A stretch of DNA of 64,000 nucleotides from Candidatus Sodalis pierantonius str. SOPE (GCF_000517405.1 NZ_CP006568.1:3720001-3784000), one strand, 5' to 3'. Shown: positions 39,716-50,303, numbered from the stretch's first letter. Program-made: numbers and translations. The notes: a model not told the origin generated them from the letters alone.

Positions 39716-40729
39716 AGCGAACGCCGGCATGACTAATACGATTTTGTCGATATGGCCGCTGCTTTCCATCAAGCGGAGCGCCTCGGCGGCGTCGCCCAAC
39801 GTAAAGACCTTATCAATCAGCGGCCGCACGTTGCCATCGGCGAGCAGCGGCCAGACCTGCTGCTGCAATTCGGCGGCGATGACCGCTTTTTCTTCCACGC
39901 TGCGCGGGCGCAGGGTAGACCCGGTATGCGTCAACCGTTTGGCCAGCATAGGCATCAAATTCAGCGCTTTGGCCGCGCCCTGCTGCACGCCGAGTTGCAC
40001 AATCCTGCCGTCCAGCGTCGCTGCCTCATAGTTGCGCGCCACATAATCACCGGCAATCAAATCGACGATCACATCGGCGCCCCGGCCGTCGGTCAGCCGT
40101 TTTACCTCCGCCACGAAATCCTGTTCACGGTAATTAATGGCGGCGTCGGCGCCCAGCGTCATCACCGCTTGGCATTTTGCCGCCGACCCGGCGGTGGCGA
40201 ACACCCTGGCGCCAAACGCTTTACCGAGCATCACCGCGACGATACCGATACCGGAGGTGCCGCCATGAACCAGCAGCGTCTCGCCGGCGGTCAGTCTGCC
40301 GCGCTGAAACACATTGGTCCAGACGGTGAAAAACGTTTCCGGTATCGCGGCGGCTTCGTTCCAGGACAACGCGCCCGGCACCGGTAATGCATTCGTTTCA
40401 TGCACCACGCAATATTCGGCGTAGCCGCCGCCGGCAATGAGGGCGCAAACCCTGTCGCCGTTGACGAAGCGGCTGACGTCTGCGCCGACGGCCACGACTT
40501 CACCGGCGATTTCCAGGCCGGGGATATCAGAAGCGCCCGGCGGCGGCGGATAATGCCCCTGTCGCTGCATCACATCGGGACGGTTGACGCCCGCGGCCGC
40601 CACCCGTACCAGCAAATATCCCGGCGCCGGGCGCGGAACCGGCCGTTGCGACAACACCAACCGCTCCGGTCCGCCCGGCTGGTTAATCTCAATAATCTGC
40701 ATACGGTCAGGGAGAGAAGACGTATTCAT
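39710..40729 (-). CDS. NAD(P)H:quinone oxidoreductase, PIG3-like (MDR superfamily)
   Basis: 339 residues from ATG 40729 (MNTSSLPDRMQIIEI). Zinc-independent MDR enzyme: GroES-like domain with VNRPDVMQRQGHYPPPPG and the PGLEIAGEVVAVG motif, then the Rossmann fold with LLVHGGTSGIGIVAVMLGKAFGA (cofactor loop) and GADVIVDLIAG. Resembles TP53I3/PIG3 type quinone reductases rather than QorA. The terminal repeat unit overlaps the stop codon. No damage seen. Confidence 0.9.
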   Translation of the reverse strand: MNTSSLPDRMQIIEINQPGGPERLVLSQRPVPRPAPGYLLVRVAAAGVNRPDVMQRQGHYPPPPGASDIPGLEIAGEVVAVGADVSRFVNGDRVCALIAGGGYAEYCVVHETNALPVPGALSWNEAAAIPETFFTVWTNVFQRGRLTAGETLLVHGGTSGIGIVAVMLGKAFGARVFATAGSAAKCQAVMTLGADAAINYREQDFVAEVKRLTDGRGADVIVDLIAGDYVARNYEAATLDGRIVQLGVQQGAAKALNLMPMLAKRLTHTGSTLRPRSVEEKAVIAAELQQQVWPLLADGNVRPLIDKVFTLGDAAEALRLMESSGHIDKIVLVMPAFAG

Positions 40730-40914
40730 GATCGGATCCTTAGTAACAAAAGGGAAAATGCCGCCCGTTCCGGCAGCCGATAAACGCGCCGCGGCGAGGA
40801 ACAGGGTTATAGCATAGCCCAGCGGCATTTCCCTTTCTGTCCATTGTGTGGTGTGTGCGGGGATCGACGTGCTAATCACCGTGCAGGGCCGCGCCGCCGG
40901 CTCTGCACGCCGTT

Positions 40915-41831
40915 TTATCCGTTAAGGGCGGCCAATCGCCGCTCCAGACGGGCAATTAACGCGTCAAGCTCCTGCAAATCCTCCCGATCCAGCCGGGGGC
41001 CAGGCTGGCGCAGCGGATCGCCCCGCGGCGGCGGAGCGTCTCTTTGCGCAGCGTCAAACCGATCCCGTATTGAAATTCATGGCGCAAGAGCGGTAAATAA
41101 CAATCAAACACATCCTCCGCCTCGTCGTCTCGCCCCTCATCAAACAGCCGACACATCTTAACCAGCATTTCGGGATAAGCAAAGCCGGTCATCGCTCCAT
41201 CGGCGCCCCGGCGCATCTCCTGGGGCAAAAACAGACCGTCGTTGCCGGCCAGGATACTGATCCTTCGCAGGCCACGCGCTTCGCTCTGGCGGCGCACCTG
41301 GCTCAGTTTACGCAGCCCGGGCAAATCTTCATGTTTGAGCATCACCAGTTGCGGCAGCGTCTCCACCAAGCGCAAAATCGTCTCGACCGAACAATGTACG
41401 CCGATCGACTGTGGGAAATCCTGTAGGCACAGCGGGATATCGTCGCCTAGCAGCGCCGCCACCGACAGATAGTAGTTCACGACCTGCTCTTCGGTTTTTA
41501 AGTTGGCTACCGGCGCCAGCATCACTCCGGCGGCGCCGAGCGACATCGCGCTTTTTGCCAGCATTGCCACCTGACGATGGGCGGGATGGCTTATACCCAC
41601 CACCACCGGCACCCGGCCATTGACTCGGGTCATCACCCGGCGCATGAATAACAGGGATTCGTCGCTGGTCAGCTTGGGCGCTTTCCCCATCATGCCCAGG
41701 ATGGTAATACCGCTGACGCCTTTCTCAAGATAGAAATCGATTAGCGTGTCGGTACTGTTCAAATCCAGTTCGCCGTCCTCATCAAACGGCGTGGTGGCGA
41801 TAATATAAACGCCGCGGCTTTGCTCGCTCAT
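40915..41831 (-). pseudogene. DapA-family lyase (dihydrodipicolinate synthase-like), frameshifted
   Basis: About 300 codons from ATG 41831 (MSEQSRGVYIIATTPFDEDG). Class I aldolase family features: GITILGMMGKAPKLT, PVVVGISHPAH, catalytic-Lys segment VMLKHEDLPG. A base change in the GC-rich run near 41010-41035 shifts the frame after LRRRGAIR; the proper tail LRQPGPRLDREDLQELDAL continues to TAA 40915-40917 in another frame. The Schiff-base lysine is retained. It is the last gene of the ABC-transporter operon (8-bp gap from the ATPase stop), so it may act on an imported compound. Whether the altered tail abolishes activity is unclear. Confidence 0.8.
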
Positions 41832-42150
41832 TTTGCGCTCATGATACCCCCTTCGTTGTGCGCATTGTTGGACTCGGGTCCGTTTCATCCCGTGCAAAAA
41901 CCATGGCGTCCTGCGGCGCAAAACCCCACTCGATGGCCTGTCCCGGCGTCCGCTCACGTGCGCCGATGCCGGCGGCTAGCGACCCGGTGCTGGTTCCGGT
42001 CACATCCGATCACTGATTCCGATTTCACCCGATCACTAATTCTGATTTCATCCGATCATTGATTCCGGTCGCCCGATCAGCGATTCCGATTCTGTCCGAT
42101 CGCTCATCTTCTGTTCCGCCATACTCTGGAGACTTTTAGCTTCTGGGGGC

Positions 42151-43701
42151 ATGGCACGTAAAAAGAAGAAAGCGAGAACGGAAATGTGCATCTATATTAA
42201 TGTCTTACGTATGAAATTCGAGCAGCGTCGCTCGAATCGCACTATCGCAACAGCGCTCGGCATAGGCTGTACTACCGTGCACGATATCCTCGGCCGATTC
42301 ACGGTAGCTAACCTGGTCTGACCATTGCCGGCGGAACTGTCCCCCGTCGACCTCGACCGCCTGCTCTATCCCGGCAAATCCGGAAAAGTTATCAATACTT
42401 TACCCAGCTGGCTTGATATCGATACCGAGTTAAGCCGCAAGGGCATGACCAAGCAGCTGCTCTGGATGGAATATCAGTCCGCCGTGGGCGGTGATGCCCT
42501 CGGTTACTCACAGTTTTGTGCACTGTTCCGTGACTGGAAAAAGAAGCAGCGGCGTTCCATGCGCATGGAGCACAAGGCTGGCGAAAAGCTCTTCATCGAC
42601 TTATGTGGCCCCACCGTACCTATCGTCAACCCTGCGACCGGTAGCGTACGCCAGGTCGCTATCTTCGTCGCTGCCATGGGCGTGTCAGGCTATGCGTATA
42701 TCGAAGCCTACGAAGGCCAGGACATGGCATCGTGGCTCAACGCCAATAGCCGCTGCCTGCACTTCATGGGTGGGGTTCCGGAGCTGATGATACCTGATAA
42801 TCTGCGCAGCGCTGTCAGCACCCCTGACCGCTATGAGCCGGTCATAAACCAGAGCTACCAGGCGCTGGCAAATCACTATGAGACAGTGGTGCTACCGGCG
42901 CGCCCGAGAAAACCGAAAGACAAGGCGAAGGCAGAATCAACTGTGCAGCTGGTAGAACGCTGGGTTTTGGCCCGGTTGCGTAAACGTAGGTTCTACTCGC
43001 TGGCCGAACTCAACCAGGTGATACGAGAACTCAATCATGAGTTGAATCTGCGCCCGATGCGTCATTACGGCGGACAAAGTCGCCTTGAACGCTTCGAGCA
43101 GCTGGACAAACCAGCTCTTGGGCCTCTACCGCCCACACAATGGGAATACAGTGAGTATCTCGTTGCCCGAGTGAGACCTGATTACCACATAGACTACGGC
43201 AAAAACTGGTACTCGGTGCCGCATCCGCTGGTTGGCGAGCGCGTTGACGTCATCGCCACCCAACGGCTGGTGCAAATCCACCATAAGGGCGTCTGCGTGG
43301 CTACGCACCCTCGCAGCGATAATGCCTATAGGCACACGACTCAGGCGGCGCACATGCCGGCTAACCATAAGGGGCAGAGTCAGTGGACGCCGGAAAGGCT
43401 GTGCAGTTGGGCGCTGTCGGTGGGTGTGTGCACACTGAAAGTGGTCGAGTCCATCCAAAAGAGCAAAGCCCATCCGGAGCAGGCTTACCGCTCCGTGCTG
43501 GGGCTACTCAATCTGCAACGGCGCTATGAGACGACGCGACTGGAGAAGGCCTGCGCGCTGGCGTTGGAGAAAGGGTGCATTAACCGCTCTTTCATAGCCA
43601 ACGTATTGAAACACGGTCGTGAAAGTGAGGTCACCCAGGACGGAGCCGGCGTATCAATGCTGGTTCACGAAAACCTCCGAGGTCCGGACAGTTATCACTA
43701 A
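42151..43701 (+). pseudogene. istA: istA, IS21 transposase, nonsense codon (TGA)
   Basis: Same protein as in copy L. TGA at 42319-42321 replaces the TGG of copy L in the segment VANLVWPLPAEL. Otherwise open; the CAG codon mutated in copy L is intact here. FIDLCGP replaces FIDFCGP of the other copy next to the first catalytic Asp. Confidence 0.93.
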
Positions 43702-43712
43702 GGAGAATAAAT

Positions 43713-44462
43713 ATGGATACACTGTTAATGGCTCTGCGAGAGCTGAAGTTGTCGGCAATGGTCCAGGCGTTGGAGACGCAACGCGAACTCCCGGGGAGTT
43801 ATGGGGAGCTGGGGTTCGAGGAGCGGTTGTCGTTGATGGTAGAAGCGGAAAATTTGCATAGAAAAAACAACCACATATGCCGTATGCGACGGCAATCGCA
43901 AATGCGCTTGCAGGCAAAACCGGAAGATATCCGTTATATCCCTAGCCGAGGAGTGACACCGGAACAGATGCGAGATCTGCTAGGGGGACAATATCTGAAA
44001 TATCAGAAAAGCATACTCATCACGGGGCCGACAGGTACGGGCAAAACCTGGCTCAGTTGTGCGCTTGGTGAGCAGGCATGCCGGCAGCAATATAGCGTGC
44101 GTTACTGGCGAGTGGGTCGGTTGCTGGCCCATCTTCACCAGTGTCAGGTAGACGGGACCTATCTAAAACAGCTTAAGCAGTTAGAAAAAATAGAGTTACT
44201 GATCTTGGACGACGTGGGCCTAGAATCAATAAGTCCGATGCAGGCAACAATGCTGTTGGAGGTGATGGAAGATCGCTACGACAAAAGCAGCAGCATCCTG
44301 ATCAGTCAACTGCCGGTGAAAAAATGGTATGGACTGATAGAAAACCCCACGACAGCTGACGCGTTACTCGATCGGTTAGTACACCCCAGCTATAGACTGG
44401 AACTTAAAGGCGAATCACTACGCAAAGAGCAAGGAGTAGCCAGCACAGGAAAAATAGACTAA
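43713..44462 (+). CDS. istB: IstB, IS21 helper ATPase
   Basis: 249 residues, intact and nearly identical to the copy at 29581-30330 (for example CRMRRQ instead of CRLRRQ). Walker A GPTGTGKTW. 11 bp after istA. Could supply IstB in trans. Confidence 0.95.
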   Translation: MDTLLMALRELKLSAMVQALETQRELPGSYGELGFEERLSLMVEAENLHRKNNHICRMRRQSQMRLQAKPEDIRYIPSRGVTPEQMRDLLGGQYLKYQKSILITGPTGTGKTWLSCALGEQACRQQYSVRYWRVGRLLAHLHQCQVDGTYLKQLKQLEKIELLILDDVGLESISPMQATMLLEVMEDRYDKSSSILISQLPVKKWYGLIENPTTADALLDRLVHPSYRLELKGESLRKEQGVASTGKID

Positions 44463-44597
44463 ACCCGAGTCAGAAGATGAGCAAACACGTGATCGAATAT
44501 CACTGGAATGGGTGATCGGAAAATATCGGAATAACTGATCGGATGTCGCCGGAACAGCTGATCGGATACGTCGCTTTGTTGAATAAATCCGAAATTT

Positions 44598-45912
44598 GGA
44601 CCCTGTACACGATTCTGTGTAAATGCCTTTTCTCAGAAGTGACCGTCCAGGCGGTCACCGAACTCGATAATAAAGCGGCTCATTGCCATGCGCCAGTCCC
44701 TCAAAGGCATTGTCCATTTCTGTGAGGCCGCCTGTATCGCCAGCCACACCACCTTTTTCACTGCGTCGTCGGTCGGGAACACCTTGCGCTTTTTGATGGC
44801 ATGCCGGATCACGCTGTTTAACGACTCGATGGCGTTGGTCGTGTAGATCACCTTGCGGATGTCCGTTGGGTAGGCAAAGAACGTGGCCAGATTGGCCCAG
44901 TTTGCCTGCCAGCTTCGACTTATTTGCGGGTAGCGGATGTCCCAGGCACTGGAGAACGCTTCCAGCGCCTGCAAGCCGGCTTCTTCCGTAGGGGCCTGAT
45001 AGATAGCTTTCAGGTCGCGGGTGACGGCCTTGTAGTCCTTCCAGGAGACGAACCGCAGGCTGTTGCGCACCATATGCACGATACACAGCTGGAGCCGCGC
45101 CTCCGGATACACCGCGTTAATAGCGTCAGGGAAACCTTTCAGCTCGTCTACGCAGGCGATAAGGATATCGTTCAGGCCGCGGTTTTTCAGCTCTGTCAGC
45201 ACGTTCAGCCAGAACTTTGCGCCTTCATTTTCGGCCAGCCACATACCTAGCAACTCTTTCTGGCCTTCGATGTTGATGCCCAGCGCCAGGAACACAGATT
45301 TGTTGATAATGCGGCTATCCTGCCGGACTTTTAGAACGATACAGTCAAGATAAACAATGGGATAGACTGCATCCAGAGGCCGGTTTTGCCATTCGACAAC
45401 CTGCTCCATGACCGCATCGGTGACCTTTGAGACCAGCGCCGGCGAGACATCGGCGTCATACAGCTCTTTGAACGCGGCGGCGATCTCGCGGGTGGTCATC
45501 CCTTTGGCGTACAACGATAAAATCTGGTTATCCATCCCGGTAATCCGGGTCTGGTTCTTCTTCACCAGTTGCGGTTCAAAGGAACCGTCACGATCGCGCG
45601 GAGTACGCAGCGCCAGCGGGCCATCGCCAGTGGTAACGGTTTTTGTGGAATAGCCGTTGCGGGCGTTGGTCCCCGGTTTAGGCTGATTTTTATCGTAGCC
45701 GAGGTGATGGGTCATTTCGGCATTGAGAGCTGCTTCGACGCTAATTTTTTTCAGCAGCCGATCGAAGTAACTGAGATCTTCAGGGGTTTTGAGATTTTTG
45801 GCCAGTTCGTTAGCCAGAGCCTGCAACTGTTTTTCGTCCATAAATTAACCTGTTTTTGATGTTGGATTGAACATATCAAAATCAGGCAAATACACAAATT
45901 TCTAAACAGGCT
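44598..45912 (-). mobile_element. IS256-family element
   Basis: 1315 bp, flanked by CGAAATTT at 44590-44597 and 45913-45920 (8 bp, standard for the family). Outer ends have about 27-bp imperfect inverted repeats (CCCTGTACACGATTC against GCCTGTTTAGAAATT, then TGTGTA and TGCC shared). Inserted in copy 2 of IS903. Confidence 0.95.
44633..45841 (-). CDS. IS256-family transposase
   Basis: 402 residues, full length. DDE residues lie in VYLDCIVLKV, IACVDELKGF and TTNAIESLNS, the MULE-type pattern, with the C-H-x-x-R-N segment LCIVHMVRNSLRFV between. Frame intact. Confidence 0.95.
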   Translation of the reverse strand: MDEKQLQALANELAKNLKTPEDLSYFDRLLKKISVEAALNAEMTHHLGYDKNQPKPGTNARNGYSTKTVTTGDGPLALRTPRDRDGSFEPQLVKKNQTRITGMDNQILSLYAKGMTTREIAAAFKELYDADVSPALVSKVTDAVMEQVVEWQNRPLDAVYPIVYLDCIVLKVRQDSRIINKSVFLALGINIEGQKELLGMWLAENEGAKFWLNVLTELKNRGLNDILIACVDELKGFPDAINAVYPEARLQLCIVHMVRNSLRFVSWKDYKAVTRDLKAIYQAPTEEAGLQALEAFSSAWDIRYPQISRSWQANWANLATFFAYPTDIRKVIYTTNAIESLNSVIRHAIKKRKVFPTDDAVKKVVWLAIQAASQKWTMPLRDWRMAMSRFIIEFGDRLDGHF

Positions 45913-45950
45913 CGAAATTTGTGACGACTTCCTCCCTATCAGGGCGATTG

Positions 45951-46874
45951 TTACATGATGCGGACGCTGTTTGGCATTCCTAACAGTGTGATCCGGTTAA
46001 GTGCTTTAACCATTGCCATTGCCTCACCTACCTGCGCGTCATAGTCATGCAGACTCAGATGACCACCCAGAAGTGTTTTAAACCGGAACATGGCCGTTTC
46101 AGCCAGTGAACGCCGGTGATAACCTACTTTCTTTTTCCAGGTATCGTTATTGCCCCTCAGATGCTGATTTGCCACCGCATGGTTACGCTCATGGTATCGA
46201 GCTGGCCAATATTGCGCACCACTTCGCGGTGGGATAAGCGGCTTTATTTTTTTCCTCAGCAGAGCATCATGACAGTAACGCGTATCGTAAGCACTGTCAG
46301 CCGACGCTTCCCTTATTTTCCGGTGGGTTTGGTTAATCAGCCCGGGCAGCGCCTGCGCATCTGTCGTACCGCTTAGCGATAAATCGGCACAGATAATTTC
46401 ATGTGTCGCGCTATCTACTGCCAGATGAAGCTTGCGCCATACTCTGCGCCTCTCAGCCCCATGCTGCCTGACTTTCCATTCGCCTTCGCCGAAGACTTTC
46501 AGGCCGGTGCCATCGATGACCAGGTGTGAGATTTCGCCGCGGGTTGGCGTTTTTATGCTGATGTCGACGGTTTTTGCTCGCCGGCTGACCAGAGAGTAAT
46601 CTGGGCAGCGCAGCGACAGCCCCATCAGTTTAAAAATCGCGTCAACGAAACCCTGTAACGCCCGGAGCGAAAGGTTAAACACGCGCTTTATCATCAGAAC
46701 CGTGGTAATGGCCATATCGGTGTAGTGAAGCGGCCGGCCACGATGTTCAGGTGGTGTACTCTCAGTCCATGCAGCAATGGCTGACTCATCAAGCCATACT
46801 GTCAGGTCCCCCCGCTGCCTGAGCGCATTGTTGTATGCGGGCCAGTTGGTGATTTTAAACTTTTGCTTTGCCAT
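45951..46874 (-). CDS. IS903-type transposase
   Basis: 307 residues, same as copy 1 with a few substitutions. Frame complete; only the element's left end is broken by IS256. Confidence 0.95.
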   Translation of the reverse strand: MAKQKFKITNWPAYNNALRQRGDLTVWLDESAIAAWTESTPPEHRGRPLHYTDMAITTVLMIKRVFNLSLRALQGFVDAIFKLMGLSLRCPDYSLVSRRAKTVDISIKTPTRGEISHLVIDGTGLKVFGEGEWKVRQHGAERRRVWRKLHLAVDSATHEIICADLSLSGTTDAQALPGLINQTHRKIREASADSAYDTRYCHDALLRKKIKPLIPPRSGAQYWPARYHERNHAVANQHLRGNNDTWKKKVGYHRRSLAETAMFRFKTLLGGHLSLHDYDAQVGEAMAMVKALNRITLLGMPNSVRIM

Positions 46875-47748
46875 GGGGACCTGATGTTGAAACGAATGTA
46901 GTGATCAGAGCCGCCAGTCACCTAAAAGTTCGATTTATTCAACAAAGCCCGGATACGTCGGAATCTGCACCCCGGCTCGCCGATGCGGATATGTTCGGGA
47001 CGTACGCCAATGACCGGTCCAGACGGCGGCTGAATAAAATTGCACTCGCCGAGAAAACCGGCGACAAATCGCCCCCCCGGCCGCCGATAAAAGGTGCTCC
47101 GACCGCCCCGCGTCAATAATGTTGCCCTGATCCATAATGACAATGGTGTCGGACAGGTTCATAGCCTCTTCCTGATCGTGGGTAACGAAGACCACCGTCA
47201 GACCGAGCTCCTGATGTAACTGTTTGATCTGCAATTGCAGGCTCTGGCGTAAATTCTTATCCAGCGCGCCAAGCGGCTCATCCATCAACAAAATATCGGG
47301 ATTAAACACCAGCGCTCGCGCCAGCGCCGTCCGCTGCTGCTGCCCGCCCGACAGCTCCGTCGGCAGTCGCTGCCGATAGGGCGCCAGACTGACCAGTGCC
47401 AGCGCTTCGTTAACCTTGCGCTCGATATCCTCCCGCGCCAGTTTGCGCATCCGCAACGGAAAGGCGACGTTTTCATAGATCGACATATGGGGAAACAGCG
47501 CGTAGTTCTGAAACACCATACCGATGTTGCGATCGGCAATAGACACCCGGCCCATATCCTTGCCGGCGATGTGTACCGTTCCCGCATCGGGGGACTCAAA
47601 GCCGGCGATGATTTTCAACAAAGTGGTTTTACCGGATCCGGAGACGCCCAGCAGCGTACAAAATTTCCCGCGCCATACCGCTAAATCGATACCGGGTAGC
47701 GCAACGGTTGCGCCGTAGCTTTTGCGGATGCCGGCCAGCGTGACATCT

Positions 47749-49452
47749 TTACCTTGTAACGGTTGCATGTTTGGCTCCTTTACGGCTCAACACAAAGTGG
47801 GCAATGAGGATCGCGGCGGTGAGGGCAATGAGCAGGCAAGAGGCGGCGATCACCGTCGGATCGAAATCCATCGCCAGCCCCTCATACATCAGTTTCGGTA
47901 GTGTGCGGTTGCGCAACGTGGTCAAGAACAGCGCCATCACCACATCATCAAAGGAGGTGATGAAGGCAAATACCGCGCCGCCCACCAGGCCAGGCAACAG
48001 CGCCGGCAGCATGATGCGGACCCACAGCTGCCGCCAGCCGGCTCCGAGGCTCCGCGCGGCCAGCTCCAGGTTGGCGTCAAACCCCTGCAATGCCGCGCGC
48101 AGCGTCAGATAGCAATACGGCACCGCCAATACCGTATGGCCGATGACCAGCGCCGCCGAATTCGCCATCAGCCCCAGCGGGTTGCACAGATAATAGAGCG
48201 CCACGGCGGTAATGATCGCCGGTACCGACATGGGAATGATAAACAGGGCGTCCAGCCAACCTTGATGCGCGCTACGTAATTTATGCATACCCAGCGCCGC
48301 CGTGGCGCCAAGCACCATCGCCAACAGCGTCACCATCGACGCTACCTGGACGCTCTGCCACAGCGCCGCCATCCATTTGCGCTGCGCAAAGAAATTGAGA
48401 TACCAGCGCAGGCCATATTCCGGCGGCGGGAACGTCGGAAAGCTGCCAGTGCCGAAACTCATGGGGATCACCACCAGAATCGGTAGGATTAGAAACAGAG
48501 CGCAAACGCCGCCGGCCACCACGCAGAGCCCTCCCCCGACGCCACGGCGCTGCACCGCCGACGCGCTGCCTTTACCGGCCGGCGGCGCCATCAGACGGCC
48601 GAGGCCGAACAACCGGTTAAACACCCAGAGCGCGCACAGCGTGATGAACAGCAACACCCCCGCCAGTGCCGCGGCAATGCCCCAGTTCAGCTCATCGGTA
48701 ATGTTGTGGGAGATCAGTTCGGCTATCATGCGCTGGCCGGAGCCCCCCATGAGCGACGGCGTGATGTAATACCCCACCGCGTTCATAAACACCATGATGG
48801 CCCCTGCGACCATACCGGGGTGGGTCACCGGCAATACCACTTTGAACAGCACGCCGAACGCGTCCGCACCAAGGCTTTTCGCCGCCAGAATCAGCGCCCC
48901 GTCCATTGAGCGGAAGGAAGCATAGAGCGGCAGCACCACAAACGGCATCAGCACATGGGTCATCCCGATCAGCACGCCGTTGAAGTTATATAAAAATGCG
49001 ATGGGATGGTCGATGAGGCTTAAGTTGACCAACAGCCTGTTCAACGGGCCATTTTGCTGCAACAGCGCTATCCAGGCCGAGGTCCGCACCAGCGCGCTGG
49101 ACCAGAACGGCAGCAGGACGGCGAAAAACAGCAGTTTCGCCAACGCCGGCCGTACCGTCGCCATCAAGTAAGCCAGGGGATAACTCATCACCACGCAGCA
49201 GCCGGTTACCGCCAACGCGATGATGAAGGTATTTTGCAGCACGATACGGTAAATCGGCGTCGTCAGCAGATGCCGGTAGTTATCGGCAGATAACACCCCG
49301 TGCACATAAAATCCCTGTTTAAGCAGCCCCAGGATCGGCCAGACGAAAAACAGCCCCCAAAAGAGTACCAGCGGCAGAATCAACAGTATGAGCGGGGAAT
49401 AACGCCGCCGACCTGCCGGCCGTGATAATGTCGTACTTATGATGGCGGACAT
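47749..49452 (-). CDS. Fused ABC transporter permease (PotB-PotC-like in one chain)
   Basis: 567 residues with two complete binding-protein-dependent permease modules. First half: six hydrophobic segments and the EAA loop AAKSLGADAFGVLFKVVLP; second half: another six and the EAA loop AARSLGAGWRQLWVRIMLP, joined by a linker around residue 285-300 (LMAPPAGKGSASAVQRR). Both halves resemble spermidine/putrescine (PotB, PotC) permeases. It overlaps the ATPase start by 20 bp. Fused permeases of this size exist in related systems, so this is probably native rather than a decay product. The frame is intact but the ATPase is dead. Confidence 0.88.
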   Translation of the reverse strand: MSAIISTTLSRPAGRRRYSPLILLILPLVLFWGLFFVWPILGLLKQGFYVHGVLSADNYRHLLTTPIYRIVLQNTFIIALAVTGCCVVMSYPLAYLMATVRPALAKLLFFAVLLPFWSSALVRTSAWIALLQQNGPLNRLLVNLSLIDHPIAFLYNFNGVLIGMTHVLMPFVVLPLYASFRSMDGALILAAKSLGADAFGVLFKVVLPVTHPGMVAGAIMVFMNAVGYYITPSLMGGSGQRMIAELISHNITDELNWGIAAALAGVLLFITLCALWVFNRLFGLGRLMAPPAGKGSASAVQRRGVGGGLCVVAGGVCALFLILPILVVIPMSFGTGSFPTFPPPEYGLRWYLNFFAQRKWMAALWQSVQVASMVTLLAMVLGATAALGMHKLRSAHQGWLDALFIIPMSVPAIITAVALYYLCNPLGLMANSAALVIGHTVLAVPYCYLTLRAALQGFDANLELAARSLGAGWRQLWVRIMLPALLPGLVGGAVFAFITSFDDVVMALFLTTLRNRTLPKLMYEGLAMDFDPTVIAASCLLIALTAAILIAHFVLSRKGAKHATVTR

Positions 49453-49491
49453 AGCGTCTCCAAACTCTTGCGCCGTAGAATTCGGTTGGCG

Positions 49492-50242
49492 TTAACTGAC
49501 GAACAGCTGGCGTGGAAACTGAGTTAGCCGTTCATAGCCGCTTTCGGTAATCAATAGGGTTTCCGACATACCGAAACCGCGCGCCAGGGCGGCATCTTGA
49601 ATCGCTATCAACCGTTCCACCGTGCGTCGGTCGTCGTCGCTGGCCTCGCCCACGCGAATCGGCCGCATAAAACGCATGGTAGTGACGCACATTCGGCGTG
49701 GTCTCTATCTGTACAATGTCCCCGTGGGCCAGCACCCGATCGCTGTAGCCGCCGTGCAAATGAAACGCCCGCTCCCCCGAAGACATCACCCCCGGCCCCG
49801 GCAGGTCGCTGCCGGCCCGGATCATGGCCGCGCAGATCTGTGCCGCCATCTCCCATTCACTCACGCCGGCCTGGGCTGAGTCGATAGCGGCCATTTCCAC
49901 CGCCACGCTCGGCGCCTCGCCGAGCCGGGTGCGGATGGCGTTGACGGCTACCGCGTCTTTATCGTCGCTATCACGCCACATGACGCGGTCAGGATAGCAG
50001 CAGGTACTGTCGAGGTAGTACGCCTCCACATCGCGACAGACAACCGTCGGCGCGCCGCTGGCCGGAATAATCGCGAACTGGAAAGAGGAGTAGGCGCGGG
50101 TAAAAAACCCCGTCAGCCAGGTAACGCTTTCCGGCATGAAAGCCAACAGCGCGTCGTGGCCCTACGCCACCAGTTGGGCCTGTACCCGCGCCAACCGCCG
50201 GTCGTATTCTTCTTTCTCGAACCAATAGTTTTTTTCAACCAT
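49492..50242 (-). pseudogene. M24 metallopeptidase (Xaa-Pro aminopeptidase type), decayed
   Basis: From ATG 50242 (MVEKNYWFEKEEYDRRLARV) there is a TAG at codon 27, then the frame continues HDALLAFMPESVTWLTGFFTR. The N-terminal creatinase domain and the start of the M24 fold (GDIVQIETTPNVRHYHA) are readable; a shift near 49680 follows, then FMRPIRVGEASDDD. A jump from IQDAALA to RGFGMSETLLITESGYERL shows that about 100 codons with most metal ligands are deleted. Three lesions. Lies between the binding-protein and permease genes. Confidence 0.87.
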
Positions 50243-50303
50243 TTCCCACACCTTCATTGAGCAACGATCGTACGGCAAGCGCCGGGCGCCGCCGCGTTTC
50301 GGA

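Larger units (their letters stand above)
44572..46949 (-). mobile_element. IS903-type element, copy 2, interrupted by IS256
   Basis: 2378 bp in total: 1055 bp of IS903 plus 1315 bp IS256 plus the 8-bp duplication. Duplication CGGATACGT at 44563-44571 and 46950-46958. The IS256 lies 18 bp past the left inverted repeat, outside the transposase frame. Confidence 0.95.
41988..46970 (+). mobile_element. IS21-family element, copy R, carrying nested IS903 and IS256
   Basis: Opposite orientation to copy L. Flanked by CCCGG at 41983-41987 and 46971-46975. The left end has one more subterminal repeat unit than copy L (five against four, 41988-42110). Its right end is split by an IS903 whose 9-bp duplication CGGATACGT lies 12-20 bp inside the terminus. 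istA has a nonsense codon. The element cannot move as it stands. Confidence 0.92.
41839..47768 (-). pseudogene. Polyamine-type ABC transporter ATPase, interrupted by an IS nest
   Basis: PotA-like ATPase. From 47768: Walker A GVSGSGKTTLLK, Q-loop VFQNYALFPHMS, signature LSGGQQQRTALARAL, Walker B ILLMDEPLGALD, switch His FVTHDQEEA. A frameshift near 47100 moves the frame from DAGRSEHL to YRRPGGRFVAGFLG and GVRPEHIRIGEPG, where IS21 is inserted (41988-46970, duplication CCCGG). The last piece (GARERTPGQAIEWGFAPQ to stop 41839-41841) lies on the other side. About 55 codons are missing between the two ends, so a deletion preceded the IS. Confidence 0.88.

Noticed and set aside
32040..41987. Inversion of the 10-kb segment between the two inverted IS21 copies
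   Set aside because: Each copy still has matching target duplications, and the transporter gene continues across copy L, so the present order is the ancestral one.
42151..43701. Programmed readthrough of istA
   Set aside because: The stop differs between the two copies, which fits random nonsense rather than a conserved recoding site.
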